Positions 13,936-29,627 of a stretch of DNA of 64,000 bases are shown here, in pieces. The stretch's first letter is position 1, and each line of letters begins with the position of its first letter. Both the position numbers and the translations under genes were made by a program. Location of the stretch: the NCBI RefSeq assembly GCF_040807025.1, contig NC_090967.1, positions 6,812,001 through 6,876,000 on the forward strand, written 5' to 3'. This stretch comes from Struthio camelus. Lineage: Eukaryota > Chordata > Aves > Struthioniformes > Struthionidae. The notes below the pieces were generated by a model, which was not told where the DNA came from, ran no database searches, and saw only the letters and a list, made by a program, of their open reading frames with translations.

Positions 13936-14299
13936 TTGCTGCCTACCCTGCTCAGAAGATCAAGTTCCCCTACAACTCAGTGAAGTAGGCCACAACAGAA
14001 AACGAGGACACGTAGCAAGGCAAGCCCCACAAGCATACCCTGAGGTAGGGGTTTTGCAGAGATCCACGTGCATGTTCTGAAAAGAACAGGTAGGTGCGTT
14101 TGCCTGGCATTGCTGCTGAGCTAAGCTGCTCTGCCTTTCCAGAACACTTAGCTAGGTTTATAGCACAGAAAAGCCATTAGGGTCATTTAGCTGACGAACT
14201 GAATTGTTTAAATGTGAAAAGCAAACCCAGGAGAACTGCCCCGGCCCCAAACCAATGAAAAGCCCCAGCGGTAGTAGCAGGTCCCTCTGGGGAACGGCA

Positions 14300-15465
14300 G
14301 CACCAAGCTCCCAGCCCCGCCGCCAAGCGAGGCCAGGGGCCACAAACCCGAACAGGCACCGGGGGGGCTGCCAGCAGCAGGCAGGGGAGAGGAAGGCGCC
14401 TCTCCTCCCCCAGACCCCGAGGGCCCCTCAGCCCGGTGCGGGCCGCGGCTCTCCCCAAAGGGCACCGAGACCCACCGGGGCCCGGCCCACCGCCGCCGGG
14501 CCGCTCGCTAGCGGGCAGCCCCAGGGCCCGGTCAATAAATGGCGCTTTAGGGAGAGACGGGAGCAGCGGCAGAGTCCGCCCGCCGCCCGGGGCCTGCGGC
14601 GGCCGGGGAGCCCCCCGCGCACCGGCCTGGCCTGGCCTGGCCTGGCCCGGCCCCACCGGCTGCCCCGGGCGCGGGAAACGCCAGGCCTCACCGCGCCCCC
14701 GGCCGCTGCCCCCTACCGAGACGGGGGCCGAACCAGCGCTGGACAGGGAGCGCGGCGTAGCCTCCCGTAGGGCCCAACCCGGCCCCGGTACCGGCGCCCC
14801 CGCCCCTCTCACCGGGCGCCCCGACACTCGCCTCAGCCGGGGCGGGCGCAGCACTACGCACGCGCGCCGCCCCGCCCACTGCGCGTGCGCGCTGCCGCCC
14901 GCCCACTGCGCACGCGCTTCCTGCCGCCCGGCGCGCGTGCGCCGCCGCGAGGCACCGCCCGCCCCCAACCCGCCGCAGCCCTGCGCGGCTGTGGCGGGGG
15001 TGACGCATGCGCAGTCAGCCCCGCTCCTGAGGCCGCTGGGAGAGGGCAGAGAGGCCGGAAGTGCAGCAGTCGCTCCTCCCTGCTCGTTACCATAGAGAGG
15101 GAGGGGGCGCGTCGCCATGGAGACGGCGGGGGCGCGCCTCGCCGGCAGGGCCCGGGCCCACCCCGGGCTGCGCCCGCTCGCCGCGGGGCTCCGCTCCCGG
15201 CCGCCGCCTGCCGTCTGCCGCCGCACCGCGGGGCCTGAGCGCCGCGGCCGGGACCCAGCCCCGGCTCGGAGGGGTGGCTCGTCCGCCTCCGTCGCCTCGA
15301 TAGGGTGAAGGCAAGGGGAGAGCGGCCGAGTCCTCCACTCCCACAATCCCTCGGCGCGGCCGCTCTCTCCCCCGTCTCTATGGTTGGGCATATGCTTCGT
15401 GCGTGGGGCCGGCGCGGTCTCATCGCGCCTCGTCAGCAGGAGCGGGGCCTCCCGGCGGCCCCGGC
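14300..15465. promoter_or_regulatory. Bidirectional CpG-island promoter of SGTA (-) and THOP1 (+)
   Basis: CpG island between divergent genes. A minus-strand donor (GTGAG, 14808-14812) marks the likely non-coding SGTA exon 1, whose left edge is 14813. An RFX X-box-like palindrome GTCGCCATGGAGAC lies at 15111-15124, and a weaker GTTACCAT half-site lies about 25 bp before it. A (CCTGG)n run lies near 14625-14650. The head-to-head arrangement matches human SGTA and THOP1. Confidence 0.75.
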
Positions 15466-18400
15466 ATGGCTCCCCCGACAGGTACCGGTTCCGGGGGAGT
15501 CTGGGCGCGGGGAGGGGGCCCGTGAAGGGGGCCGAGAGGGGAGCTGGGTGGGAGGTGGGGCGAGAGGCAGCAAGGGAGGGGTGAGAGGGGCTAGGACAGC
15601 GGGGAGGGGCTGAGGGGGCCGTGAGAGGGGCTAGGACAGCGGGGAGGGGCTGAGGGGGCCGGGAGAGGAGCTGGGACAGCGGGGAGGGGCTGAGAGGGCC
15701 GGGAGAGGAGCTGGGACAGCGGGGAGGGGATGGGGGGGTCCGGGAGAGGGGCTGGGACAGCGGGGAGGGGACGGGAGGGTCCGGGAGAGGGGCTGGGACA
15801 GCGGGGAGGGGACGGGGGGGTCCGGGAGAGGGGCTGGGACAGCGAGGAGGGGACGGGGGGGTCCGGGAGAGGGGCTGGGACAGCGGGGAGGGGACGGGGG
15901 GGGTCCGGGAGAGGGGCTGGGACAGCGGGGAGGGGACGGGGGGGTCCGGGAGAGGGGCTGGGACAGCGGGAAGGGGGTGGGGGGGGTCCGGGAGAGGGGC
16001 TGGGACAGCGGGGAGGGGGTGGGGGGGGTCCGGGAGAGGGGCTGGGACAGCGGGGAGGGGGTGGGGGGGGTCCGGGAGAGGGGCTGGGACAGCGGGGAGG
16101 GGGTGGGGGGGGTCCGGGAGAGGGGCTGGGACAGCGGGGAGGGCCGGGATGAGAGGCCTGGGACAAGAACAAGGGGTTGGAATAGCAGAGGATTGCTGAG
16201 GGCTTGCATGTGGGGCAGGGGACAAGGGGGACAGTGATTGCATAGGGAGCAAGAGGGAAGGAGCCCCACAACAGCTTTGCGAGGGGGCTGTGGTCTTCCC
16301 CCGGCCCCAGCTGTCACCTCTCTCCTGCGTAGCCCCCTTCCCAAGCAGAGCCCGAGGCTTGTGCCCGGGCTGTGACAGCCACCCTTGCTTCTGTGGCCAG
16401 ATGCACCTGCCAGAGGCGCAACGGGTGAGGGAGCAGGGAGGGAGTCAGGTTTCTGTGAAGGGCTTGTCATAACTGAGAGGGTAAACAGCGCCTGGAAAAT
16501 AATCCGGCTGCCGTTTGGATCCAGCACTCGGGTCCCTCAGGAGCCCGTTTGCCCGTACGCATAGTTCATTTGCTGGGCCTCTCCTTTAAGTGCTTTTCTT
16601 ATCGAGCTTTAGATATGCACCTGAATTTTCCTTCCAGCTCATGTAAGGGAGGGACATGTAACTCTTCATGCATGGGTTTCCTTCCTACTTACCCAGGTAA
16701 CGTTGTGGACAGCCAGTCCCCCAGGCTATTAGCAAATCAGCTAAGATGGGACCTGACCGCCGAACAGATAGAAAACATGGCTGTGGAGCTCACAGAGAGG
16801 ACCAAGCTTGTGTATGACCGGGTGGGCTCCCAGGAACAGGGAGAAGTGTCCTACGAAAATACTCTCAAGGCGCTGGCTGATGTGGAAGTGGAATATACAG
16901 GTAGGTAGACACAGAGGGAGTACTTGCTTTCTGGAAGTCTACAGGTTATGAATTTTTTTTTTTTGTCTCTGCTTCTCTGCTCTGTACTGTCATCTCCTTT
17001 TTTTTTTTTTTCCTTTGGCTCCCTCAGCACTATGTTTTTTTTTTTCCAGTTAATATTTGTAGAGCTAGATACAAACACAAAGAAAGGAGTAGTTTTGGAA
17101 CAGAAGTGTAAGTAGAACATGAGGACAGAGCTTTGGCAGTGCTATTGCTTTGGCAATGGGGTGGTCTCTGGAAAGAGTAACAAGGTTTTCAAGGTTGTCT
17201 CATACTTTTTTATGCCAAGGTGCCTTTAGCAGGAGTAAATTGTGCATTGGCAGACACGGTTTGGGTGATATAAGAACTCTTCAGCTCTTTTTCTTCTCTG
17301 CATGGATAAAGGTATCTCTATCTCGTCTATTTAAACAGTGTACTAGTTTTAGAGATTAGGTGTAAAGTAACATGATGTGATGGCATCATGCTGGCAAATA
17401 ATGCAGGCTTCAATATATCTCAGGCTAATTATTTACAGCACTAGAGTGCCAAAGTCATGCAACCCCCACCCCCCGCCTGCCTCATGACATCTATTGGCTC
17501 TTCTAACTCTGTATTGCGAGGTGATTACATCTGTCTAGAATAGAAGCAAGTGTGCAAGCTTCCTTTTTCTTCTATCTGGTTTCTTTTCTCTTAAAAAAAA
17601 AAAAAAATAAGGCACTTGCTAAGCAGGATAATGTTAACTTCAGCAGAACTGTCAGCACTTTCTGTGGGCAGCAGAGAGTAGCTGTGTGCTCACCTTCTGC
17701 TGGGTGGGGAATCCGCTTGCCTGGAGAGCAGTATTTTCCTGCTGGACTGTGGTTTGAGATTTTGCAAAGACAGTGGCAGGAAATATTCTCCCTATATTCA
17801 CTTCTAAAATGGAAATAAGTTTGAAAATAAGTCGGGAAAGAGCAGACTGCGTACGTGGTAGCTTTTGAGAAGCATCTGCACTGAAGTTGTGTCACTTTTA
17901 GCCTGGTTTCCTGAGGGAAGGAGACAGGCAACGACGCTGCCTGCGTCTGCAAGTATAGACATCTGTTCCCTTTGTGAGACTCTTCAAACTGTTGGTATCG
18001 GCTATAGCTGACAAAAGAGTTGAGATCTCACAAGCTTGAAATTCCTGCAAGTTTTGTGAGAGAGATTGTAGTGGGAAAGCAGTGGACAGATCTGGTCAGT
18101 AGGCTCAGCAGCAAGCAAGGAATGAAGGGGTGCTGTGGGTGACTGGATGCTGCCCTAGGGGTGACGCCTCTGGGTCTGTCTGTTGGCAGCAGTTTGCCTT
18201 GCTCTCCCTTTGTGCAGGCTGTAGATCAGGCTCCAGGGCTATCAGGCTGCCTCCCAACTAACACAGACTCTCCACGTGTGCTCCCACTCCTGAGCAGTTG
18301 TGGGACACAAAGCTGTTGCCTTTGCCATAACCCACGGTCTTTTCAGTCCGTAGGAACATGCTGGACTTCCCCCAGCACGTGTCTCCTTGTAAAGACATCC

Positions 18401-21400
18401 GTGCAGCAAGCACCGAGGCTGACAAGAAGCTCTCAGAGTTCGACGTGGAGATGAGCATGAGGCAGGATGTGTACCAGCGGATTGTCTGGCTCCAGGTATG
18501 TGCTTGGGAGGATGCTCGGTGTCCGACTGGGTGTGAAAAAGGCTCAGCATCTGAGCACAGAACAGAAACCTCTTGGAATTACAAGAAACCCTTTTCTCTT
18601 GTCCCAGAACTTAGAATTGAATGGTATTAAATGAACTCTGTAGGCAGTATGGTCCAATTGTTAGAGTGAGAACTGGGCAATTGGGATTTGAAGGTTCTGA
18701 CCTCCCTCAGGGCCTTGATCACCTCTTTAGTAAAATGGTATTAGTAACCCTGACCTGCCTCCTTCAGGGAAGGGCTGGGTAATGCCCTGAAAAGTGCTCT
18801 GACACGGCATAGAGGTGAGATGTTTAAAGCAGATTCCTGATAGGAACTAACACATTAAACCGAAGCCTTCTCGTGGGGTGTTTCCACCTGCTTCTGGGTT
18901 ACCATTATTACAATAACCCACAGCCTTCCTCCAGGAGCAGATACAGCAGCTGAGTGAATACCTGTTCCTTTGATTCCCTGTGCTCACGGATTTTGTTTTA
19001 CAGGAGAAATCAGAGAGTGCTTCACTGAAACCTGAAGCAAAGAGATATCTAGAGAGGCTGATCAAATTGGGTAAAAGAAATGGTCTTCATCTCCCTGAGG
19101 AAACGCAGGAGGTGAGACCAAAAAGCTTAAAATAAGCACCTGTAGAGGAGGCCTTGCAGGGCTAGCGGGACAGTCTAGTGGTTTGAGCAGAGGCCTGAGG
19201 CTCAGACTCCTAAATTTTCTTCCTGATTCATGTGACCCTGGGCAAGTTGGGTGACACCTCTCTTCCCTTCTTTGTCCCTTCTGTTGAATGGGGATGATGT
19301 TTGGAGTTGGGGGCTCTTGAGAAGCTGAGACCCCAGACAGGGCTGTGTGGGTTGGAAGTGGAAACAGGACTCTGACCCCACAAGCAAAAGGGCAGTCACA
19401 GAGGGTGCCCTACTGAAGCTGGGATGGGGTGAGCAGACTGGACTGGGCTTGGCTGAGCTGCTCAGAGGCACCCTCTCTTCTCATGAGCCACTGGCTCAGT
19501 GAAGGAGCTTGAAACTGAAGGTGAAATGAAATAAGGGTAGAAGAGGCCGTTGCTTAAACACCTGCAGCTCCTGAGCTAGCAGGAGATGGTTGGGACCTTG
19601 CTGAGGTGGCTGCTTTCCTATGAGGTGTGATCAAAGGGAGCCTGTTCTAGGATGAGGACTCAGCGCCTGCATGCAATTAATTCTGCAGTGCTGTGCTTGA
19701 TTGTAAGCCAACTGCAAGCCAATGGGCAACTCAGTAGGCAAGCTGCTCGCTGGAGATGGTGAGCGGTGCTGTTTGACTTCCCCCTTTGGACTGACTTTGC
19801 TCTGTTCATCTATATTTTAAAGAAAATCAAAGCTATTAAGAAAAAGCTGAGCGTCCTTTGCATAGACTTCAACAAGAACCTCAACGAAGACACCACCTAC
19901 TTGCCCTTCTCAAAGGAAGAACTAGGTATGGAGCGCTCAGGCTTACGTCTCTTGGGTCTCAGGGCCTGACTCACACTGAAGCTGAGTCCTCCCTGCTTCA
20001 GTCCTGGCAAGGCCACCCTGGGGCTGTTCTCTGCACCCAGGTGCAGGTGAACAAGGGTGTTCCAGTAGTGATGAAGAGCTGTGCATCAGCTGAGCCTTGG
20101 TCGCCAGCCCTGTGTGCCTGTCCCACGTAGACAGTACATAGAGTTAAAAATGGCAGTCTAAATCTTCCTGTCAGAGGGCTAAGAGCACGTACCATGGCTC
20201 AGCCTTTATGCAGGAATTAGTTAAGCCCTGGGATCTTGCTCCTTCCACACCCTGTAAGGTTGATGTGCTGCGAGTGCTTAGATTCCTCTGGCTCGAAGGG
20301 CAAGAGCCTGTTCCTGTGCTCATTCCCTGATCTGGAAGAGAGGCCTGGGCCCTCTGTCGCTCATGTCTGTCCTTTACTCAGGGGGGCTCCCTGAGGACTT
20401 CCTGAACTCCCTGGAGAAGACAGAGGACGGCAAGCTGAAAGTCACCTTGAAATACCCGCATTATTTCCCTCTCTTGAAGAAGTGCTATGTGCCTGAGACA
20501 AGGAGGAAGGTGGAGGAAATGTTCAATTCCAGATGCAAAGAGGTAGGTGGCCTTGCTGCCTGCTGACAAGGCTGGACAGGATGTTGAGTCAGGACTCTTC
20601 CATGTGTGGATCTGCTAGTGTTGAGGACAATGATCCTCAGTCTGCAGCAGCTGTCCATCCCACTCAGATCACTGCAGGAGGGAGATGGCATGGAGAGATG
20701 GAGGCTTGCAGCATGCAAAGTCATCACAATTGGTAAAGCTAGGGAAGAAATCAAGGCTTAGGGCAAGCTGTGATGACTGAGCTTTGCTCAGCCTGTGTGG
20801 AAAGGAGTTCCCTGGCTCTGGTCCAGTGAAGGATTCTGAAAGTTTATCAGGCATTGGAGGGATCTCTTCCAGGATCTGTGCTTCTTTACACATTGGGGCT
20901 TGTGCTTCCTTTCTTGCCTGTGCACAGCGCTTCATGCTGAGCTCTTCATCTGGCTCTGTGTTGCAGGAGAATTGCTTGATCCTCAAGGAGCTGGTGGACT
21001 TGCGGGCTCAGAAAGCTAGTCTCCTGGGCTTCAACACACACGCTGACTTTGTGCTGGAGATGAACATGGCTAAAAGCAGCAAAACGGTGGCCTCTTTCTT
21101 GGGTACGGCCCTTGGCTGTGGAGGGAAAGGGTAGGGGTGTGCACTGGACTGCATGTGCTGCTCTCATCCCTGGGGACTAACTCTGCTTCCCTCGATTCTC
21201 CCAGATGAGCTGGCCCAGAAGCTGAAACCCCTTGGGGAGAAGGAACGGGCCGTGATCCTGGACCTGAAAAAGAAAGAGTGCGAGAAGCGAGGCCTGGAGT
21301 TTGACAACCGCATCAATGCCTGGGACATGCGCTACTACATGAATCAGGTGGAGGAGACCAAGTATAGCGTGGATCAGAACCTGCTGAAGGAGTACTTCCC

Positions 21401-24156
21401 CATGCAGGTGGTCACCAAGGGCCTGTTGGCTATATACCAGGAGCTGCTGGGGCTCACCTTCCATCTGGAGGAGAAGGCTCAGGTCTGGCACGAGGATGTC
21501 CAGCTTTACACAGTGAAGGACGCCTCCTCCGGAGAGACCATCGGCAAATTCTACTTGGACCTGTACCCGCGGTGAGGCCTTGGGCAAGCCAAAGAGAAGG
21601 AGGAGGGTTAGGGCAGTGGGAGCAGAACCTGCAGTGTGTCCAGGGAAGAGAAGGGGCTGCCTTACTCCCCGGATGCGTGGCTGGGGTGGAGGGAGAGGTG
21701 TGTACTCAGGCAGGGCGATCTCAGGAGCTCTGGGCTTGCGTGAATTGCAGCATCACTGGGATCTTATGTTCTGTGTGGGACCTCACAGCCCTGAGTGGTG
21801 GCTCATGGCTGGCTGTATGGGAGTATCCACTTAACGGTTTCCTCTTCCTAACCTAGGGAAGGGAAATATGGGCACGCGGCCTGCTTTGGCCTGCAGCCAG
21901 GCTGCCTGTTGCCAGACTCCAGCCGGCAGATCTCGGTGGCTGCCATGGTGGCCAACTTCACCAAGCCCACACCGGATGCGCCTTCCCTGCTGCAGCACGA
22001 CGAGGTGGAGACGTACTTCCATGAATTTGGGCATGTCATGCACCAACTGTGCTCGCAGGTGAGGCCTGGCTGGGCTGGCAGAGATGTGAATCAGGGCTGG
22101 GAAGCGTAGCTGTCTGTCCTGGCCATAGATCCTAGAGCCTTGGCCAGGGCTAGGTACCAAATAAGACCAGTATTGGACACCAGCCTGTCTCCTGACTGCT
22201 GACACCCTTTTTTTTCCCATCCGGTGCCAAACAGCACAGCACCTTGGTCCACATCACCTCCCAAGGGCTGGAAGCATCTCGTTATTTATGAACCAGGGAA
22301 CTTTGTTATCCAGATCCCAAACACTTGTTTCAGGGCTAATCCTGTCAGCCTGTAGTCAGTGGCTGGGTCTGCTCTGATGGGGTTTGTTATCTTTCCCTTG
22401 TCATACTCCACAGCAGGGGTAAATGATGCCCAGCTCTGAGCTGGCTGTTTTGACAGTCTGGATGTGTCTCCTAGGCGGAGTTTGCCATGTTTAGCGGGAC
22501 ACACGTGGAGCGGGACTTTGTCGAGGCACCATCCCAGATGCTGGAGAACTGGGTGTGGGAGAAGGAGCCGCTGCTGCGCATGTCCAGGCACTACAAAACT
22601 GGAAACCCCATCCCTGACGAGCTGCTGGAGAAGCTCATTAAATCTAGGCAGGCAAACACAGGTGGGTCCCTGTGGAGGGAAGTGGAAGCCAGCAAAGAGA
22701 GGCTGGAGGGGAGCAAGGGTTGTGCACCATCCCCAGGGAGTGCAGTGCCTTGCTGCAATATCCCTTTGTGTGTAGGGAGGGGCAGGGGACCCTTGGTGAC
22801 CTGATGGGAAGAGGATGGTCAAAGGAAAGGCTTTGTCTTGCCCCTGCAGTGCTGTGGGGACTAGGAGGATCGGGGGAAAGAACTGCATCTGCTTGCTGTT
22901 AATCAGCAGTCTGGGAAGAGCGAGGATGGAGTGGCAAAGGCAGGAGCTGCAGCAGGCTAGGCGAAGCGGCACAGTCAGAAGGGGCCCCTGGGGGACACAG
23001 GCCTGTATCTGCAGGTCTGGGCAGGTGCCGCTGAGCTGGCGTGGTCTGGGAAGCAGAGCAGAAGTTGGGTGTGAGGAGAACTTTCAGAGCCCTCAGGCCT
23101 GCCTTGCTGTAACCCGGCCTTGGAGACACTCCTGCTTTCAGGCAGGATCTCAATTTGCCTCCTCCTTCTGGGAACAGGGCTGTTCAACTTGCGTCAGATC
23201 GTCCTGGCCAAGGTGGACCAGGCGCTGCACACCCAGACGAAAGCTGACCCAGTGGAGGTGTTTGCCCGGCTGTGTGAAGAAGTGCTGGGTGTTCCTGCCA
23301 CCCCAGGTACCCAGGGACGTTGGGGGATGGGGGGGTCCTAGTCCTGCTGGTTTTTAGGGCTTGGCCTGGCAAGCTTGGCTCAGCAGGTTCCTTTCAAGTC
23401 TGGGGCTTGAGGCCCTGCCTGGCTCAGTAGGGTGAGAAAAGCACTGTTTCTGTTTTTCACTGTTTCTGCTGGCTCCAGGAAAAGCAGGGCTGAATCTATA
23501 CAAAAATGACTGGAAGGTTCTTTCCTGTTTCCCTTGTGATTGTGAACTATCTGATCCAGTGCCTGCTCTGATAAATTTACAGCATGGAGGTATTTTTCCA
23601 TGCTGTGAGAGGTCCCTGCAGTCCCATTTTGAACAGCCTTTTCAGTTAACACCCCTGTCCTTCCTTTGCTGCCAAGGTACAAACATGCCAGCTACGTTTG
23701 GCCACTTGGCTGGAGGCTATGATGCCCAGTACTACGGCTACCTCTGGAGTGAAGTGTATTCCATGGATATGTTCCACACACGCTTCAAGCAGGAGGGGAT
23801 CATGAACTGTAAGGTAGGGGAGGACGTCCTGCGCGGCCTGGCCCTGCGCGTGGTAGGGGCTGCCTTCCTGGGGAGAGCAGCTGTGCCGTGAGGGGCACGG
23901 GGATGGTGGGAAATGGCTGAGGGGCAGGGTCGCTGCTGAGCGAGGTCAGCGGTGGGGTGGGTGTCCTACACGCACCCCTATCTATCTCTCCCTGCAGGTG
24001 GGCATGGATTACAGGAATTGCATCCTGCATCCTGGCGGCTCCATGGATGCTTCCGACATGTTGAGGAAGTTTCTGGGTCGTGAGCCCAAGCAGGACGCCT
24101 TCCTGGCCAGCAAAGGACTGAAGGTAGAGAGCAACTCGCTGCCTTCAGCCTGCTGA
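15466..24156 (+). CDS. THOP1: Thimet oligopeptidase (M3 zinc metallopeptidase), 685 aa
   Basis: Thirteen coding exons: 15466-15481, 16697-16900, 18347-18495, 19004-19111, 19823-19925, 20382-20542, 20967-21102, 21205-21571, 21857-22058, 22475-22661, 23178-23306, 23677-23813 and 23998-24156. They sum to 2058 nt with consistent phases; human THOP1 is 689 aa. The zinc site HEFGH is in exon 9 ([12 protein letters not shown]), and the third ligand Glu is in [13 protein letters not shown] of exon 10. The substrate-hinge loop [14 protein letters not shown] is in exon 12. Thimet oligopeptidase is a cytosolic and secreted enzyme that cleaves short peptides such as bradykinin, neurotensin and proteasome products. 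Cys residues, which set its thiol sensitivity in mammals, include the exon 12 end (MNCK, where human has Ser). The tiny first coding exon (MAPPTG) is the least certain part; its GTACCG donor is weak. Confidence 0.96.
15590..16145. repeat. G-rich minisatellite in THOP1 intron 1
   Basis: About a dozen tandem copies of a unit of roughly 43 bp built on GAGAGGGGCTGGGACAGCGG plus 'GGAGGGGACGGGGGGGTCCGG'-type spacer. The later copies are the most uniform. The G strand is the coding strand. A 689-residue minus-strand ORF across it is a translation of this repeat and neighbouring GC-rich DNA. Confidence 0.9.
18649..18825 (+). repeat. MIR-like tRNA-derived SINE, old
   Basis: In order: TTGTTAGAGTGAGAACTGGG, then CAGGGCCTTGATCACCTC, TAGTAAAATGGTATTAGTAA and CTGAAAAGTGCTCTGACACG. 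These match the order of the MIR core: gene-like head, 'cctcagtttcc', 'taaaatggggataataa' and 'aaagcgctttga'. Heavily diverged, inside THOP1 intron 3. Confidence 0.6.
19165..19300 (+). repeat. Second MIR-like SINE
   Basis: TAGTGGTTTGAGCAGAGGC, CTCAGACTCCTAAATTTTC, GTGACCCTGGGCAAGTTGGG and TTGAATGGGGATGATG follow the amniote MIR consensus closely. It lies in THOP1 intron 4, in the same orientation as the copy 350 bp upstream. Confidence 0.65.
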
Positions 24157-24692
24157 GAAACTGCTCCAGCCCATTTGAGTCAAGCCAGCTCCTTTGTCTA
24201 CGCACCAGTCCTCCCAGGCCAAGCAATACCTGGTACTTCTGTCACCAAATGCTTCCTGGGCCAACCCCCACCTGGGTGGTTGTTCCTCCAGGATCCTTCT
24301 CTGAGCTCCCCTTGGGCTTCAGGAGCTGGATTCAGTCCTAGTCCAGGGCTCTGCAGTGACAGCTCTGCAAAGGGAATTGAATTGCCTTTGTCACACTTCC
24401 TAGAAGGGGAATGAGGCTGTCACTAGCCCACACAAATTAGCTGAACTTTGAATCTGATTTCTGCACAAGGGTGAGTTTTGGCCTTGTCGCTAGTTGGGGA
24501 GGAGGGTGAGAGGAGGTACCAAGCCTGAATCATCATTTTAAAATCCCTCTTTTTAAGAAATGAGACTTCCCACAAGGCTCGACTTGTTTTGTGCCCCAGG
24601 GTAGATTTACTGTTCTGACCGCAAAACAAATGGCCTGAGAAGCTGTATTAGGAATTATGCTCTCCCCGCCTTTGGGCAGCTGGCAGCTGTGG

Positions 24693-24698
24693 AATAAA
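24693..24698 (+). terminator. THOP1 proximal poly(A) signal
   Basis: AATAAA 540 bp after the THOP1 stop codon. It gives a short 3' UTR ending near 24.72 kb. Confidence 0.75.
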
Positions 24699-24715
24699 GA
24701 TGGGGAGATCCCAAA

Positions 24716-27280
24716 GTTTAAAAACTATCACTTTTACCTATCCTGACCTGAGATCCTTCCTTGAGTCCTTCAGACGTCCCTGCCTGGGCAGCCCGCCTGA
24801 GAGGGTGCGTGTTACCCCGGCAGGGCTGGAAAGGCAGGGACATCGCAGGAGGGAGATGGCTGGAGCAGCTCTGCCTGCGCTCTCCAGAACAGGGGTCTCT
24901 GACAAGCGTGGCCTGGGCTGCTCACCTCTCTCGCTGTCAGAGGTGTCCTTGGGAGGTTGGCCTTATGCCCGTCATCCCTGGCTAATGAGCTGCTGCCCAT
25001 GTGAGGTGCTCACACGTCCTGGGGACTTGCTGGCTTGGGTCTCTGCTAGCCCAGGGATCCCTGCAGTGCGCTGTCCTGTTCAGTGCAGCTCTGCCCTGTT
25101 GTGGGTGCTCACCTTTCCTCTGGGGGCGTTGGGAGGATGCCTGGGGGTATCGTCGGAGTTGCTGGGACCCCTTACTGAGGCCCTTCTTGGGGCAGCTGAT
25201 GCCTTCAGGGCTCAGGTCATAGCAGCAGAGGGTGCGTTGCTATTGCTGTCACTTCTAAGCTAGGGTGGGACTGGGGAGGGCTGTGGAAAAAAGCGGACAG
25301 CTTCAAACAACACGGATGCCTGGGATAAAAATACCGAGTGGGCCTCGTGCCAGGGCAGGGCAGGCTCTCGGGCGCGGCGCCGAAGCTGGGGGCCGGCAGC
25401 CAGCCCTTTGCCCAGCCTCAGGAGCAGGATGGGCTGTGGCACTTGCCTTCCCCTGCTGTTGGCCTGGCCCTGAGGAAGCCTTAAACGCGTGCTGGCGTGG
25501 CGTGCCTCCCTTTGCTCTCCCTCACCTCTCCTCTCTCCAGCACTGTTCCTCCCGCAGCCATCGCCACGATGCCCAAGCGTGCAGGATGGCAGCTCTGCGG
25601 GGGCTGAGTCAGACCCTCCAGAGGGGAGCGTTGATCCCAAAGGTTGAAGGCTGATTTCTGGCTTTGCTCATTTCTGCATTTTCTCCTTTGTAACCCAAGG
25701 AGGAACCATTGTGCAGGCTGGCAAAGGGTTTTAATAGCAAGTGTTTGGGGTGGGTGAAGGATGGGTTCCTTGCTAGCCGTGGGGAGCTCTGAGACCCTTG
25801 TAGGCACTGAGGACCTGCAGGTAGCCCCACCACCTCGAGGGATTTCTCCTCTGCAATAGATGACCCTGTCATGAGGGCAGTCTTTGTCTTTTGGTGTTCC
25901 TCCTGCATCCACGACGAAGCAAGAAGAATGATCTTCCAGCTGGGCCCACAGGTCTCCTGTTCTTTCAGGTGCTCTCCGGTGATTTTCTCTCTGTTCCCAC
26001 CCTTCCACCTGCCTTGGAGTCACTCTGTGCGACGCGGATTATTCAGGGCCATGGGAATAGTCCCTGCAGGGCTCTTCTGCTTCTCCAGGTTTTACTCCTG
26101 CTGTGAGCAAGCGGAGGGCTCTGGGCCTGGGGCTGCGCAGTGCAAGGCTGAGCGCTTGGGCTCGCCATGCAGCGTCCCGGCTGCTCCCAGGCCTCGGGTC
26201 GGGGCTGTGCGTGAGATCTTGCCTGCCTTCCCACGTACGCGGAGGTTTCCCTCCCTGGCTAATCATTTCCTGTACTTCTCCTCTTGTCCCTTGTGCTTAC
26301 ATTTGAGCTGTGTCGCCAGAACAGCTCTGGCTTCCCTCCCCTCAGATTACAGCTGGTTTCGCAGAGCAGCTGCTGCCGAGAGCATTGGGAGAAAGCTCGC
26401 ACCAAGTGCAGACAAAGTCATTGCTGTGACCTCCCTCCCCTTGTCCCCAAACCCCCTCTGGTGATATGGGAAGGCTGGCAACATCCTTCCTTGCCGGTCA
26501 CCTCTTGCGCTGGCGCGTGGACGGGTCTGTAAGCAGCAAAGCAGCTCCTTGGTGCCTGCTGGGGCAACTTTAAGCATATTCTCTTTCTCCCCACCCTCCG
26601 TTTTAGGCTTAGGCGAGCGTCTGTCCCAAGTGCTGGCTGCACAGGGCTGGGTGCTCTTGAATTGACGCTGTGGGTGTTTGTGTCATGTTTTACTGAGCTT
26701 TCAGAGTTTTCTTTCAGACCTCTTCTCCTCTCGAGGGAGAGAACTGAAGCTGAACGGGGAAACAGCACACTTTCCTCCCTTCTTTTCCCAGGCCACAAAT
26801 AACTTTGTCCCTCCCTCAAATAACTTGTGCTGGTGCTTGTGCTGTGAGAGGTGCTGCTGAAGGCTGCTCCCAGGCAGAGCCACGGCCGGGCTGTGACCTC
26901 CGCCGGGAGCCGAGGGGCCGGTTCTGCGCCGCCTGGTGCAGTCCCGGCTGGGCAGGGGCGTGCGGGTGCGAGGGGACACGCGGGGGGACGTCGCTCCTTT
27001 CCCTAGTGCTGCTGTTCTGCGTGCATTCGTGCACGCGTGCGTGATCCCCAAGAACAAAACTGTCCTGCACCGGAGCTGAAGCGTGGACCCCCAGCTCCGT
27101 GCCCCGCTCCCATCCCTGGCTGGTGGGGAAGAGAGGTCCCTTTCATGTTTTTCTGTTAACCTTTTCTAAGGGCAAACCGGTGTGTGTGCTGTTCGTACTG
27201 GTCACGTCCCTCCCTGCTTGTTTCAACAACTGGATTTTAGACGGTTCTGAGCACTAATAAAGGTTTTCGTAAGTGGATGC
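24716..27280 (+). other. Intergenic or extended THOP1 3' UTR with distal poly(A) signal
   Basis: There is no coding exon on either strand. In particular, nothing resembling the polo-box exons expected for PLK5 was found on the minus strand. A clean AATAAA at 27256-27261, followed by a T/G-rich stretch, sits 40 bp beyond the PLK5-like stop codon. A plus-strand transcript (a long THOP1 isoform or a non-coding RNA) may therefore end here and overlap the PLK5 3' end tail to tail. Confidence 0.45.
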
Positions 27281-27296
27281 TCGTGTGGTTCAGTTC

Positions 27297-29627
<2,331 letters not shown>

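Noticed and set aside
14183-16252. 689-codon minus-strand ORF, Pro/Ser/Leu-rich
   Set aside because: It translates the THOP1 intron 1 minisatellite and CpG island. There is no domain, and it runs against the gene direction.
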